Shown: positions 44,101 through 53,423 of the stretch, one piece after another
Layout: every line of letters begins with the position of its first letter
How positions within the stretch are numbered: the stretch's first letter is position 1
Source of the DNA: Lachnospira sp.
GTDB lineage: Bacteria > Bacillota > Clostridia > Lachnospirales > Lachnospiraceae
NCBI GenBank assembly: GCA_017621205.1
Contig: JAGATQ010000027.1
Location: 1 to 64,000 of the forward strand
DNA: 64,000 nt
Direction: 5' to 3'
Notes under the pieces: generated by a model
What the model saw: only the letters and a program-made list of their open reading frames with translations
What the model was told of the DNA's origin: nothing
Database searches by the model: none
Position numbers and translations under genes: made by a program

Positions 44101-45273
44101 ATGAGTACAATAAAACAGGAAATAAGGGATGTACTGCTTAACAACATTCTTCCCTTCTGGAAAAGCATGAGGGACGATGAGTATGGTGGCTATTATGGAT
44201 ATAAAAGCTATGATTTGGTACTTGATAAAGAGGCAGAAAAGGGATGTATATTAAACAGCCGGATTCTCTGGACCTTTTCCAATGCCTATATGGCATTAAA
44301 GGAGGAGGAGCTGCTATCCTATGCGAAGCACGCATACCTGTTTTTAAAGGAGCATTTTTATGACAGGGAGCGGGGCGGTGTTTACTGGTCGGTGACCTAT
44401 AAAGGAGAGCCGTTAGACACTATCAAGCATTCCTACAATATGGCATTTGCCATCTACGCCCTGTCGTCCTATTATGATGTTACAAAGGATGAGGAAGTCT
44501 TGTCACTGGCGAAGGAATTATTTGCCTTAGTGGAGAAAAACTACAAGGATTCCTATGGCTATAAGGAGGCTTTGACTATCGATTTTCAGCCCCAGAGCAA
44601 TGAGCATTTGTCAGAAAACGGAGTGATGGCAGAGAAAACCATGAATACGATGCTGCATCTTTATGAAGCCTATACGGAGCTTTACCGGGTAAGTGGTTAT
44701 GAACCGGCGGCAGAACAGATGCGGTTTATTCTATCAATCTTTAAGGAGAAAATGTACAGACCTTCCAAGCACAGGCTTGAGGTATTTTTTGATAGCGAGA
44801 TGAACAGTCTGATTGATTTGCATTCCTATGGACACGATATTGAGACGGCGTGGCTTTTAGAGCGAGGTCTTGAAGTTCTTAAGGATGAGAAGCTGCATGC
44901 CTCCATGGCAGAGTTTCTTTCTGATTTGGAGCATGAAATCTTAAAGGTTGCTTTTGATGGGGAAAGTGTAGCGGCGGAATGCGAGGAAGGAAAGGTATTG
45001 CAGACGAGAATCTGGTGGGTGCAGTGTGAATCCATCATTGGTTTTTACAATGCTTACCAGAAACGAGGAGAGCAGGAGTTTCTGGATGCGGTTTCGGCAA
45101 TCTGGAACTATACCAAAACATATTTTGTGGATGAGAGAGCAGGCTCAGAATGGCTGAATGAACGGTTTTATGACAAGAGTATCAATGAAGAGCTTCCGGT
45201 TGCTTCCCCGTGGAAATGTCCCTATCATAATGCGAGGATGTGTTTCGAGATGATGCGGCGGTTACCGGATTGA
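44101..45273 (+). CDS. Cellobiose 2-epimerase (AGE family)
   Basis: This 390-aa enzyme has the (alpha/alpha)6-barrel of the N-acylglucosamine 2-epimerase family. Landmarks are GGVYWSVTYKGEP, KHSYNMAFAIYALS, SNEHLSENGVMAEKTMN, HSYGHDIETAWLL and WKCPYHNARMCFEM, placing the active-site histidines as in cellobiose 2-epimerases. In mannan-using bacteria this enzyme converts mannobiose to mannosylglucose. The start is ATG 44101 with AAAGGTGG upstream. It lies 28 bp before a GH26 mannanase gene. Confidence 0.87.
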   Translation: MSTIKQEIRDVLLNNILPFWKSMRDDEYGGYYGYKSYDLVLDKEAEKGCILNSRILWTFSNAYMALKEEELLSYAKHAYLFLKEHFYDRERGGVYWSVTYKGEPLDTIKHSYNMAFAIYALSSYYDVTKDEEVLSLAKELFALVEKNYKDSYGYKEALTIDFQPQSNEHLSENGVMAEKTMNTMLHLYEAYTELYRVSGYEPAAEQMRFILSIFKEKMYRPSKHRLEVFFDSEMNSLIDLHSYGHDIETAWLLERGLEVLKDEKLHASMAEFLSDLEHEILKVAFDGESVAAECEEGKVLQTRIWWVQCESIIGFYNAYQKRGEQEFLDAVSAIWNYTKTYFVDERAGSEWLNERFYDKSINEELPVASPWKCPYHNARMCFEMMRRLPD

Positions 45274-45301
45274 AATAATATAAAGAAAAGGAGAGGGAAT
45301 T

Positions 45302-46252
45302 ATGAATGAATTTTGTAGTACACCAGTTAATCCAAATGCAACGAAGAAGGCGAAGGAGCTGCTTTCCTATCTCTGTGAGTGTGCGGGGAATTGTCTGATT
45401 ACTGGACAGCATACCCAGACAAAGCCGATGGAGGAGCGGGCGTATATTAAGGAGGTGACGGGGCATTACCCGAAGCTTGTGGAGTTTGAGATGCTTTCTT
45501 ACAGCCCGAATATCAATTATGAGGATGCCTCTAAGGAGTGCCTGACTGAGGTAGAGGAAAATAAGGGGACGATGGAGACTGCATTGTCCCTTGCAAAGGA
45601 GCAGGATATTATTATGATGCTTTGCTTCCACTGGTTTTCTCCTATTGGAGGGCGGGATAAAGCATTTTATACTGAGCATACGGACTTTAATCCAGAGCAG
45701 GTGCTGGTTTCGGGAACGCCGGAGAGAGAAGCATTTTATTCGGATTTGGATGTGATTGCGAAGGAGCTTTTGAAGTTTAAGGAGGCAGATATTCCAGTCC
45801 TTTGGCGTCCGCTTCACGAGGTGGAGGGTACATGGTTCTGGTGGGGCTCTAAGGGAGGCGAGGTTGCGAAGCAGCTTTATCGTCTGATGTATGATTATTT
45901 TGTAAAGGAAAAGCAGCTTGACAATCTTCTCTGGGTGTTTAGTGCTCCAACGAAGGAGAGCTATCCGGGAGATGACTATGTGGATGTCATTGGATGGGAT
46001 ATTTATTTGCCGGAGAAGCAGGCAACGGATTATAAGGCACAGTATGAGGAGTTTACGAAAAATACCAGTGCCAATAAGGTAAAAGCATTGACGGAGGTTG
46101 GATACAACCCAGATATCAAGATGTTGGAGGAGAGTAAGGTGCCGTGGGCATTTTATATGACATGGTCGAAGGAATTTGCCATGGATGGAGTATATAACAC
46201 GAAGGAAGAGCTAAAGGCAATGTATGAGAGTGACTATACGATAAAGCTATAG
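45302..46252 (+). CDS. GH26 beta-mannanase, intracellular
   Basis: This 316-aa glycoside hydrolase of family 26 has the catalytic acid/base E173 in WRPLHEVEGTWFWWG and the nucleophile E265 in LTEVGYNP. No signal peptide is present, so it should act inside the cell on imported manno-oligosaccharides. The coupled epimerase would then process mannobiose. No transporter or mannosylglucose phosphorylase gene is adjacent. A family-2 repeat element begins 7 bp after the stop. Confidence 0.9.
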   Translation: MNEFCSTPVNPNATKKAKELLSYLCECAGNCLITGQHTQTKPMEERAYIKEVTGHYPKLVEFEMLSYSPNINYEDASKECLTEVEENKGTMETALSLAKEQDIIMMLCFHWFSPIGGRDKAFYTEHTDFNPEQVLVSGTPEREAFYSDLDVIAKELLKFKEADIPVLWRPLHEVEGTWFWWGSKGGEVAKQLYRLMYDYFVKEKQLDNLLWVFSAPTKESYPGDDYVDVIGWDIYLPEKQATDYKAQYEEFTKNTSANKVKALTEVGYNPDIKMLEESKVPWAFYMTWSKEFAMDGVYNTKEELKAMYESDYTIKL

Positions 46253-46259
46253 ACGATAA

Positions 46260-46404
46260 TAGGTAATTGCGAAAAAAATACAGCTACTATTGTTGTGACT
46301 ACCTATAAATTTACTTCGTTGTCTTTGCTTCGCAAAGTACAAAGGCGTAAATTTATAGGTAGCCACGACTAAAAATCCAACAAAATTATGTTTCGTAATT
46401 GCCA
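46260..46404. repeat. Family-2 palindromic element, copy E
   Basis: Inner arms CTACCTATAAATTTAC (46299-46314) and its exact complement (46347-46362) enclose a 32-nt core (46315-46346) that differs from copy D at a single loop base. Outer ends TAGGTAATTGCGAAA (46260-46274) and TTTCGTAATTGCCA (46391-46404) pair imperfectly. The arm sequence beyond AAATTTAC differs completely from copy D. Confidence 0.85.
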
Positions 46405-46435
46405 ATAGTTAAAGAAGGCGGAAGGGAGGAAGAAT

Positions 46436-46960
46436 ATGAGAAAGATATTAATTGTTGTTGATATGCAGAAGGATTTTGTAGATGGGGCTTTGGGTACGAA
46501 GGAAGCGGTTGCCATCGTTGATGCTGTTGTGGATGTGATACAGGGCTTTGACGGTGAGGTGGTTTATACGAAAGATACCCATTTTGACAATTATATGGAG
46601 ACACAGGAGGGCAAAAAGCTTCCGGTACCGCATTGTATCAAGGATAGTGAGGGATGGCAGCTTGCTGGGAAGGTGCAGGCGGTTTTAAAGGAGAATAGCA
46701 AGGTGTTTGAAAAGGAGACCTTTGGTTCTAAGGAGCTGGCACAGTATCTTGAACAGGAAAATGAAAAAGAGGCGATAGAGGAGATTACGCTGATTGGTTT
46801 GTGTACGGATATCTGTGTGATTTCCAATGCGATGCTTATTAAGGCATTTTTGCCGGAAGCAAGGATTCAAGTAGTAGAACGAGCCTGTGCAGGCGTTACG
46901 GCAGAAAGCCATCACAATGCATTGGAAGCAATGAAGGTATGTCAGATTGAGGTATGTTAA
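46436..46960 (+). CDS. Nicotinamidase/isochorismatase-family cysteine hydrolase
   Basis: This 174-aa protein has the catalytic triad D9 (VVDMQKDF), K93 and C127 (GLCTDICVISN), plus the metal-binding DTH (47-49). The pattern fits PncA-type nicotinamidases, which turn nicotinamide into nicotinic acid for NAD salvage. Other amide substrates are possible. The start follows GGGAGGAAG. Confidence 0.88.
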   Translation: MRKILIVVDMQKDFVDGALGTKEAVAIVDAVVDVIQGFDGEVVYTKDTHFDNYMETQEGKKLPVPHCIKDSEGWQLAGKVQAVLKENSKVFEKETFGSKELAQYLEQENEKEAIEEITLIGLCTDICVISNAMLIKAFLPEARIQVVERACAGVTAESHHNALEAMKVCQIEVC

Positions 46961-46981
46961 ATAGCATAAGGAGGATAACAA

Positions 46982-47482
46982 ATGTATGAAAAACTAAACA
47001 AAAAGGCGAGAAGTCTGATGCTTGTAAATGAAATACTATTGGGAGGAATATTGACCCTTGTTTTTATTGGGGGATGGTTCTTTTTGAAGAATGTAGTAGA
47101 GGTGTCGCTCTCTTCCCTGTGGCTGGTATTGATTTTAATATTTTGCTGGGGACTTTCCCTGCTGGCTCCCTTTGTGCGTTATGAGCGGTATCGTTACCGT
47201 TTTACAGATGAGGAGATTGATATCAGAGAGGGATTTTTGAGTATAGAGCGTAATATTGTTCCTATTGAACGGCTGCATAAGGTAGCTATGGTAAGTGGTC
47301 CCCTTGACCGTATTTTTGGTTTGACGAAGGTGATTGTAACGACTGCCGGAGGCGATGTCACGATTCGTTTTTTGGAGATGGAGCGTGCGGAAGCAATCGT
47401 AGAGAATTTGAAGAAGCGGATTAACTCCTATGCCATTAAAAGCCGGAATACTGTAGATGAGAATCCGTTTTCGGCAGAGTAG
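46982..47482 (+). CDS. PH-domain membrane protein (YdbS-like)
   Basis: This 166-aa protein has two N-terminal membrane segments (about 15-35 and 41-60) followed by a bacterial PH (bPH2) domain (about 68-150; RYRFTDEEIDIREGF). The Bacillus relatives YdbS and YdbT form a pair of unknown biochemical role, tied to resistance against an antimicrobial peptide. The next gene encodes the larger partner. Confidence 0.85.
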   Translation: MYEKLNKKARSLMLVNEILLGGILTLVFIGGWFFLKNVVEVSLSSLWLVLILIFCWGLSLLAPFVRYERYRYRFTDEEIDIREGFLSIERNIVPIERLHKVAMVSGPLDRIFGLTKVIVTTAGGDVTIRFLEMERAEAIVENLKKRINSYAIKSRNTVDENPFSAE

Positions 47483-47494
47483 GGGGGCATTGCG

Positions 47495-49120
47495 ATGGAA
47501 CAGGATAAAAGTATGGAAAATGGGGTTCATGAAATTATTGATATGCGTAACCATATCAGCTCTGTACTGGAGCAGATGTGGGCAGTGCTGCTCGTCTTGG
47601 TGTTCTTTTTTCTTAACAATGAAGAGATGCTTAAGCTTGCGATTACCTTTTTGCGTGAGGGTAATATTCTAAAGGCACTGGCGGCGATGGGAATATTTTT
47701 CTTAATACTTATTGCTGTGGTTGCCTTTTATCTCAACCGATGGTATAAAACGACAATTACGGTAAAGGACAATATGGTTGTCATCATGCGGCGAACCTTG
47801 AACCGGTATGTCAACTCTATAGCGGTTAATACGATTTCCAATATTAATTTAGAGCAGAATCTTTTTGAAATGCTGGTGGGGACCTATAAACTGAAATTGG
47901 ATACCAGCAGTCTTTCTACGGCGGAATCTACGGATGTGAAGATTGTGCTCAGTAAAAAAAATGCGTATCTTGTAAAAAATGTGATTATGGAGATGATGAG
48001 GGAGCAGGAGCGTCTGGATAAGCAACAAGAGCTTTCCGATGCTGTCGATAAGGGAGTGATTACAGAGGAAGAGGCAAAGCAGCAGCTTTTACAGGAGAAG
48101 GATTATCTGGAGGAGGAAGAGGAGACAGCTTACGATATCATCTATGACATGAAGGAAATTATTATAAATTGTCTTTTAAATACTTCCTTATTGTTGCTTG
48201 TAATCTCTATTTCATTATTGATAACTACAATATGGTTTATTATTCATACCTTTGGCAGTGGGGCAAGTATTGCTGGTGCATTTGCAGGTATAATAGTACA
48301 GATTTTTTTAGCCGGATCATTTGTTAGTGCTTTGGTAAAAGGCTGGCTTGATGATTTTCATTTTCGTGCAAAACGGGATAAGGATAAAATATATGTCAGT
48401 ACCGGATTGATTAAGAAGCGTAAATATGCAGTTCCGATTGATAAAATTAATGCAGTGTGTTTTCAGGCAACTCTTTTGTCCCGCCTATTTCACCGTTCTT
48501 ATGTTGAGGTAATTAATATTGGTGGCGAGGATGAGGATGCGAATGGCATGAAGCTTTTATTAATGGGAACACAGGAGCAGTTAAGGCAGCAGCTTTCTGT
48601 TTTATTGCCGGAATATCCGTTTCCGGAACAGGCTAAGTTGAAACGGCAGCCGGTAAGGGTCCTTGTAAAAAGTATTATAAAATCGGTTTTATTTATTCTA
48701 ATCAGCATGCTTTTGGTATATTTCGTGTTGGATATTGTTTTTAAAGGTCAGAGTGCTGTAGAAGAGCAGATGCCGGTTTATCTCATTGCGATGCTTGTAT
48801 TGATAGTTTTTCTTTGCCTTTTGGTTACAGGTAGTATTCTTTCTTATATTACGTTTGGGCTTTCCTCGACCAAGCACTATCTAATGCTGTCTCAAGGGAT
48901 GTTTGCCAAAAAGCTTATAACGATTCCCTACAAAAAGATGCAATATCTTACCTATCGGCAGAATATTTTTCATAGGTTGTTAGGGGTTATGCGGCTTCAA
49001 ATCTGGATTCTTGCAAGCATGGTCAGCCGGGTACAGGTTACAGGCAGTTATTTTTCGGGTGATTTTGATGAGATTACTAACTTTTTTCAAAAAAGCTATC
49101 AGGCAGGAGAGTCCAAGTAG
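47495..49120 (+). CDS. PH-domain membrane protein (YdbT-like)
   Basis: This 541-aa protein has three bPH2 domains alternating with membrane pairs (about 25-85, 215-290 and 385-455). Motifs recur as RWYKTTITVKDNMVVI, RAKRDKDKIYVSTGLIKKRKYAVP and LSSTKHYLMLSQGMFAKKLITIP. It forms an operon with the smaller YdbS-like gene 12 bp upstream, and the ribosome site GGGGGG lies in that gap. An acidic coiled stretch (165-205) is inserted after the first PH domain. Confidence 0.85.
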   Translation: MEQDKSMENGVHEIIDMRNHISSVLEQMWAVLLVLVFFFLNNEEMLKLAITFLREGNILKALAAMGIFFLILIAVVAFYLNRWYKTTITVKDNMVVIMRRTLNRYVNSIAVNTISNINLEQNLFEMLVGTYKLKLDTSSLSTAESTDVKIVLSKKNAYLVKNVIMEMMREQERLDKQQELSDAVDKGVITEEEAKQQLLQEKDYLEEEEETAYDIIYDMKEIIINCLLNTSLLLLVISISLLITTIWFIIHTFGSGASIAGAFAGIIVQIFLAGSFVSALVKGWLDDFHFRAKRDKDKIYVSTGLIKKRKYAVPIDKINAVCFQATLLSRLFHRSYVEVINIGGEDEDANGMKLLLMGTQEQLRQQLSVLLPEYPFPEQAKLKRQPVRVLVKSIIKSVLFILISMLLVYFVLDIVFKGQSAVEEQMPVYLIAMLVLIVFLCLLVTGSILSYITFGLSSTKHYLMLSQGMFAKKLITIPYKKMQYLTYRQNIFHRLLGVMRLQIWILASMVSRVQVTGSYFSGDFDEITNFFQKSYQAGESK

Positions 49121-49218
49121 GGCAATCATTGAAAATTGTTGCTTAATGACGGTATAAATGATAAAATAGGAATAGTTTTGACAATTACAATAAATGAAAT
49201 TCAGGAGGATGAAAGAAT

Positions 49219-50916
49219 ATGGAAAATAAGAATGTCCTGCATTCAATTAAGAGTAAGGTGTTGCTTATCATTATGATACCGGTATTACTGACCGGGTTAC
49301 TGATGATGGCGAATTACTCTCCTAACGTTAAGAGTAATATTCGGGAGATTAATAAGAATTATCTTAAGGACTTGTCGATTGCTTATGGGGAGCTTATCGA
49401 GGAGGAGATGCTTCGTTCTGGTGAGGAGCAGGCGTTGGGAATTGATTTTTTGAATGCTAATATAGCGGACGTTGGTTTGTCAGGGGTAGAATCAAGCTAT
49501 GGTTATGTGGTATCCCCAGATGGCACGATGCTTTACCATCCAACACCGGAAAAGATTGGTGAGCCTGTAGAGAATGAGGTAGTGAAGGGGGTTGTAGCTG
49601 ATATTAAAGCCGGTAAAAAGGTGAAGAATGACGTTGTAGAATATGAATTTAAGGGTGCGATGAAGTATGCAGCTGTGTATGTAGATGAGGGTGCTAAATT
49701 TATCTTAGTTGTGTCCTGTGATGAGGACGAGCTGTTTTCTCCTGTGGTTAGTATTAATGTACGGGGGGCACTCGGTGTAATTTTTGCCTTGATTATAAGC
49801 ATGATTATTGCATTTATATGCTCTTCTCTCATAATTGTAAAGCCCCTCAAAAGTATTGAGGATGTCGTTATTAAGGTGTCGGATATGGATTTCACCCAGA
49901 ATGAGGAGGCGGGCAGACTTAAGGACCGTAAGGATGAGATTGGTATGATGGCGAGGGCTATGTCTTCTCTGCGCCGCAATCTGGTAGATGTGGTAAATGG
50001 AATCAAGGAACATAGTGACAATCTGATTGCGTCAGCAGCAACCTTACATACAGGAGCGGTGGATACCAATACTACTATGGATCAGGTAGAGGCTGCAGTA
50101 GATGATATTGCACAGGGAGCAACCTCACAGGCAGATGAAACACAGAAGGCGACAGAGAATGTTATTGTTATGGGTAACATGGTTCAGGAGACTTCAGCAA
50201 AGGTGGATGAGTTAATTGCTTCTTCTGTCAAGGTGAAGGAAGCCAATGAAAACGCCATGGATATTCTGGCAGAGCTTCGCAGGATTAACCAGAAGACGGA
50301 TGAATATATTGATATGATTACGAAACAGACCGATATTACCAATCAGTCTGCGTTAAAGATTGGTGATGCTACCCGGGTAATTGCTGAGATTGCGGAAGAG
50401 ACGAATCTGTTGTCTCTGAATGCGAGTATTGAAGCAGCAAGGGCAGGAGAGCAGGGCAAAGGCTTTGCTGTGGTTGCTTCTGAGATTCAAAAGCTTGCCG
50501 AGCAGTCTACGGAGTCCGTTAAGGAGATTGATGCGGTAATTAACACATTGCTGGCGGATTCTGAACGGGCAGTGGAGACAATGGGACAGGTAAGAAGTAT
50601 TATTGAAGAGCAGAATGAGAAGATGTCCCATACAGATAAAGCATTTGAGCAGATAAAAGAGGGAGTAGACCTTTCTGTTGCAGGTATGGATGTGATTGCT
50701 AGCCGTACCAAAGAGCTTGATGAGGCAAGAGTGAATGTGGTTGATGTGGTTAGCAGTCTGACAGCAATTGCAGAGCAGAATGCAGCAGCAACCGAAGAGA
50801 CCTCTGCGGCGGTTGTTGAGGTTGCAAGCATTGTGACTGGTATCGCAGAACAGGCACAGGCACTTGATGAAATTGCGAAAGAAATGGATGAGAAGATGAA
50901 TATCTTTAAGCTGTAG
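49219..50916 (+). CDS. Methyl-accepting chemotaxis protein (single Cache, HAMP)
   Basis: This 565-aa protein has a membrane segment at about 14-32 and a single-Cache sensor (about 35-178; [21 protein letters not shown]). A second membrane segment follows (about 183-205), then a HAMP linker (206-260) and a signalling domain with tip [21 protein letters not shown]. The sensor pattern suits small carboxylates, but the ligand is not known. A good AGGAGG precedes the ATG. Confidence 0.93.
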   Translation: MENKNVLHSIKSKVLLIIMIPVLLTGLLMMANYSPNVKSNIREINKNYLKDLSIAYGELIEEEMLRSGEEQALGIDFLNANIADVGLSGVESSYGYVVSPDGTMLYHPTPEKIGEPVENEVVKGVVADIKAGKKVKNDVVEYEFKGAMKYAAVYVDEGAKFILVVSCDEDELFSPVVSINVRGALGVIFALIISMIIAFICSSLIIVKPLKSIEDVVIKVSDMDFTQNEEAGRLKDRKDEIGMMARAMSSLRRNLVDVVNGIKEHSDNLIASAATLHTGAVDTNTTMDQVEAAVDDIAQGATSQADETQKATENVIVMGNMVQETSAKVDELIASSVKVKEANENAMDILAELRRINQKTDEYIDMITKQTDITNQSALKIGDATRVIAEIAEETNLLSLNASIEAARAGEQGKGFAVVASEIQKLAEQSTESVKEIDAVINTLLADSERAVETMGQVRSIIEEQNEKMSHTDKAFEQIKEGVDLSVAGMDVIASRTKELDEARVNVVDVVSSLTAIAEQNAAATEETSAAVVEVASIVTGIAEQAQALDEIAKEMDEKMNIFKL

Positions 50917-50967
50917 GGCTGTGGGGTATTAATGGCTACAACTTTGGATAGTTAAAATTTGTAAATG

Positions 50968-51025
50968 AAAAGAAGCATATAAGCAGTTTTAAGAAGTACT
51001 AATTCCTTGCTTATATGCTTTTCTT
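50968..51025 (+). terminator. Terminator-like hairpin with family-3 core fragment
   Basis: AGCATATAAGCA and TGCTTATATGCT extend to about 18 bp with flanking A/T pairs and end in TTCTTATTT. The 22-nt loop contains AAGAAGTACTAATTCC, nearly the same as a segment in both family-3 elements at 60633 and 61083. It probably terminates the chemoreceptor transcript. Confidence 0.6.
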
Positions 51026-51042
51026 ATTTGTGTGGTATATTT

Positions 51043-51119
51043 GGCATGGAAGAGGGACAGGCTATTGCATTTGTTCCCGAACAACGGAACAAATCTATCG
51101 TACACTTCGGTTTTATGCC
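51043..51119. repeat. Degenerate family-3 element, copy F
   Basis: The ends GGCAT and ATGCC match those of family-3 elements. The centre ATTTGTTCC/GGAACAAAT pairs perfectly around CGAACAAC, which equals the CCGAACAACGG border of the family-3 core. The middle of the arms no longer pairs well, and most of the core is missing. It overlaps the leftover space beside the thioesterase gene. Confidence 0.6.
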
Positions 51120-51134
51120 ATTAGAATTTATTGC

Positions 51135-51842
51135 TTACATAAATTCAACTACCGCAAAGTTTTCCCCAACCGCATTGGCGAGTAAGACAAGTATGCGCTC
51201 CCCTGTTACGGCATACTTGACAAAGATTTCATCGTGAAGCAGGGCGGATTTTTTATATTCTACCCGCACTTGGTGTATGGTATAGTCCTCTGGGAGGCAG
51301 TCGTATGCGATAGATACATACTGGCAATTGTTCATGTGACCAAACATATCCAGCTGAGAGCGTTGCACAATAGTTTTATAGGCAGCAGTAAAACTGTCAT
51401 CCTCGATATCCTTCAGGCTGATTTTTCTGGGAGCATACTCCATGTCCAGAGGCTCCTCCAGCGTATAGCAATCGAATTGATCCTGTGTGATTCTGGCGGG
51501 ATGCATTTGTTGCATATCAAAATAAGTCCATATCGAGTTGGCATAAACAAGGATTTCTCCTTGTTCATCCTTCAGCAGAAAATTACGGTGTCCTTCAATT
51601 CCTTTAAATTTATGTGGTTTTGTACATATCTGTATGGTTTCATTGCGTCTGGGGAACCGCTTAATAACAATCTGCCAAGCATTTAAAATCCAGGCGTATT
51701 GACCAAGGCTTCCAGCACCACTTCCCACAGATTGGGAGTGGAATTCCGAACAATCCTGAAAATAATTGATAATAGATGGCAGAGCCAGTTGTTCCTTGGA
51801 ATCGGTTTCGCTAAAACGAATCTTGCTGGTAAATGAAAACAT
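51135..51842 (-). CDS. Acyl-ACP thioesterase
   Basis: This 235-aa protein has two hot-dog domains of the FatA/FatB family (N-terminal SFTSKIRFSETDSKEQLALPSI; C-terminal VVQRSQLDMFGHMNNCQYV). It releases free fatty acids from acyl-ACP. With the fab operon elsewhere in the window it would affect chain length and fatty acid release. The start is ATG 51842 after GAAGGAAAAG. The substrate chain length cannot be predicted here. Confidence 0.87.
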   Translation of the reverse strand: MFSFTSKIRFSETDSKEQLALPSIINYFQDCSEFHSQSVGSGAGSLGQYAWILNAWQIVIKRFPRRNETIQICTKPHKFKGIEGHRNFLLKDEQGEILVYANSIWTYFDMQQMHPARITQDQFDCYTLEEPLDMEYAPRKISLKDIEDDSFTAAYKTIVQRSQLDMFGHMNNCQYVSIAYDCLPEDYTIHQVRVEYKKSALLHDEIFVKYAVTGERILVLLANAVGENFAVVEFM

Positions 51843-51920
51843 GTCTTTTCCTTCTTTCAAAGTGATTTTAGTATAAAAGGCTTAGTGTAGGTTGATGTCG
51901 CATAGAACGGAATCTTTGAA

Positions 51921-52985
51921 TTACTTACTTGTCTCCACAATCAATCCCATAATGGTTTCTACCGGATTAGCAAGCTCGCTCTGGTTCATGGAATTAATAT
52001 AGTCCTTTCTATGATTAAAAACCTCGTGAACGGCATCCACCAGACCCTCATCCGTCAAATCCTCTTCCGCTATCACCTTGCTGTAACCACATTTTTCAAA
52101 GGATGCTGCATTTAATATCTGGTCTCCACGGCTGGCAGCAGCAGAAAGTGGAATCAGAATATTGGGCTTACGAAGAGCAAGTAATTCACAGATGGCATTG
52201 GCACCTGCCCGGGATACTACAACATCTGCTAGTGCAAGAAAGCTGGGAAGCTCCTTTTTGACATACTCAAATTGGCGGTATCCACATCTGCCCTCCAAGG
52301 ACGCATCCAGATGGTCTTTTCCACAGCAATGAATAATCTGGAAATGAGATAACAGTGCATCAATATTTTTACGGATAGCATTATTAATTGCCACAGAGCC
52401 AAGGCTGCCTCCAATAACCATTAAGGTTGGTTTGTCTTTGGTAAAACCAAGGGTGTCCAGTGCATCTATTTTACTTCCCTCAAAAAGCTCCTTGCGTATC
52501 GGTGAGCCGGTAAGGACTGCCTTGCCCTTTGGAAGATGGGGAATGGTTTCAGGGAAATTACAGCATACCTTCGTAGCACAGGGAATAGCAATTTTGTTAG
52601 CAAGACCAGGTGTCATGTCACTTTCGTGAATAATGCACGGAATATGACGTCGCTTTGCAGCCAAAATAACAGGGACGGATACAAAGCCGCCTTTGGAAAA
52701 GACAATATCCGGTTTTAGTGCCTTTAACAGTGTATTGGCTTCCGAACAGCCCTTCAGTACCCGGAAGGGGTCTGAGAAATTTCTGACATCGAAATAACGT
52801 CGGAGCTTTCCAGAAGAAATGCCGTGATAAGGGATATTCATGTCTTCGATTAACTTGCGTTCAATTCCATCATAGGAACCGATATAGTGAATATCAAAGC
52901 CTTCTTTTTTTAGTTCCGGCACGAGTGCCATATTTGGTGTAACATGCCCGGCGGTACCGCCTCCGGTTAGTACAATTCGTTTCAT
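51921..52985 (-). CDS. murG: UDP-GlcNAc:lipid I N-acetylglucosaminyltransferase
   Basis: This 354-aa glycosyltransferase family 28 enzyme makes lipid II at the inner face of the membrane. Motifs are [11 protein letters not shown] (N-terminal), [14 protein letters not shown] and [10 protein letters not shown], plus [24 protein letters not shown] at the UDP-GlcNAc site. The start is ATG 52985 after GGGGAGG. It is outside the usual division and cell-wall cluster and pairs with a TSCPD gene. Confidence 0.95.
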   Translation of the reverse strand: MKRIVLTGGGTAGHVTPNMALVPELKKEGFDIHYIGSYDGIERKLIEDMNIPYHGISSGKLRRYFDVRNFSDPFRVLKGCSEANTLLKALKPDIVFSKGGFVSVPVILAAKRRHIPCIIHESDMTPGLANKIAIPCATKVCCNFPETIPHLPKGKAVLTGSPIRKELFEGSKIDALDTLGFTKDKPTLMVIGGSLGSVAINNAIRKNIDALLSHFQIIHCCGKDHLDASLEGRCGYRQFEYVKKELPSFLALADVVVSRAGANAICELLALRKPNILIPLSAAASRGDQILNAASFEKCGYSKVIAEEDLTDEGLVDAVHEVFNHRKDYINSMNQSELANPVETIMGLIVETSK

Positions 52986-53008
52986 AATATGTTCCTCCCC
53001 GTTCAATT

Positions 53009-53248
53009 CTATTTTTGGTATGACTTTAATGCCTGTGCAAGCTGGTCGGGACAGGAGGTTCCTTTCATTCCGCACTGGATTCCATCTAAGCGGGCAATGG
53101 CATCCTCTATATCCATTCCTTCAATGAGGCGGCTGACCCCCTGTGTATTACCTGCACATCCTCCTGAAAATGTTACATTGGTTACCTTGTTATCAATGAC
53201 ATCAAATGAAATTTTTCTGGAGCAAACGCCCCTTGGTGAATATTCCAT
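53009..53248 (-). CDS. TSCPD-domain protein (TIGR03905-like)
   Basis: This 79-aa protein contains the TSCPDQLA motif (about 65-72) and [13 protein letters not shown], typical of small TSCPD proteins related to the C-terminus of vitamin B12-dependent ribonucleotide reductases. Its cysteines suggest metal or cluster binding. The start follows AAGGAGG. It is upstream of murG on the same strand, with 23 bp between the genes. Confidence 0.85.
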   Translation of the reverse strand: MEYSPRGVCSRKISFDVIDNKVTNVTFSGGCAGNTQGVSRLIEGMDIEDAIARLDGIQCGMKGTSCPDQLAQALKSYQK

Positions 53249-53423
53249 TATAAGTACCTCCTTTTTGTAATTGCCTAATAGTAGCAATATGTGATACACT
53301 AAGTGTAAATATTCCTGTCTATAAGACATAACTAATTAAGATTATACCACATGAAATATTTCCTGCAAGGTGGTATTGTGAGATATTCGTGTTACTATAA
53401 TAGCGTAAAGGAGAAGATATAGC

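Noticed and set aside
53264..53277. TTTGTAATTGCCTA as another element end
   Set aside because: It resembles the terminal motif of families 1 and 2, but it is short, AT-rich and has no partner arm, so it is noted without a feature call.
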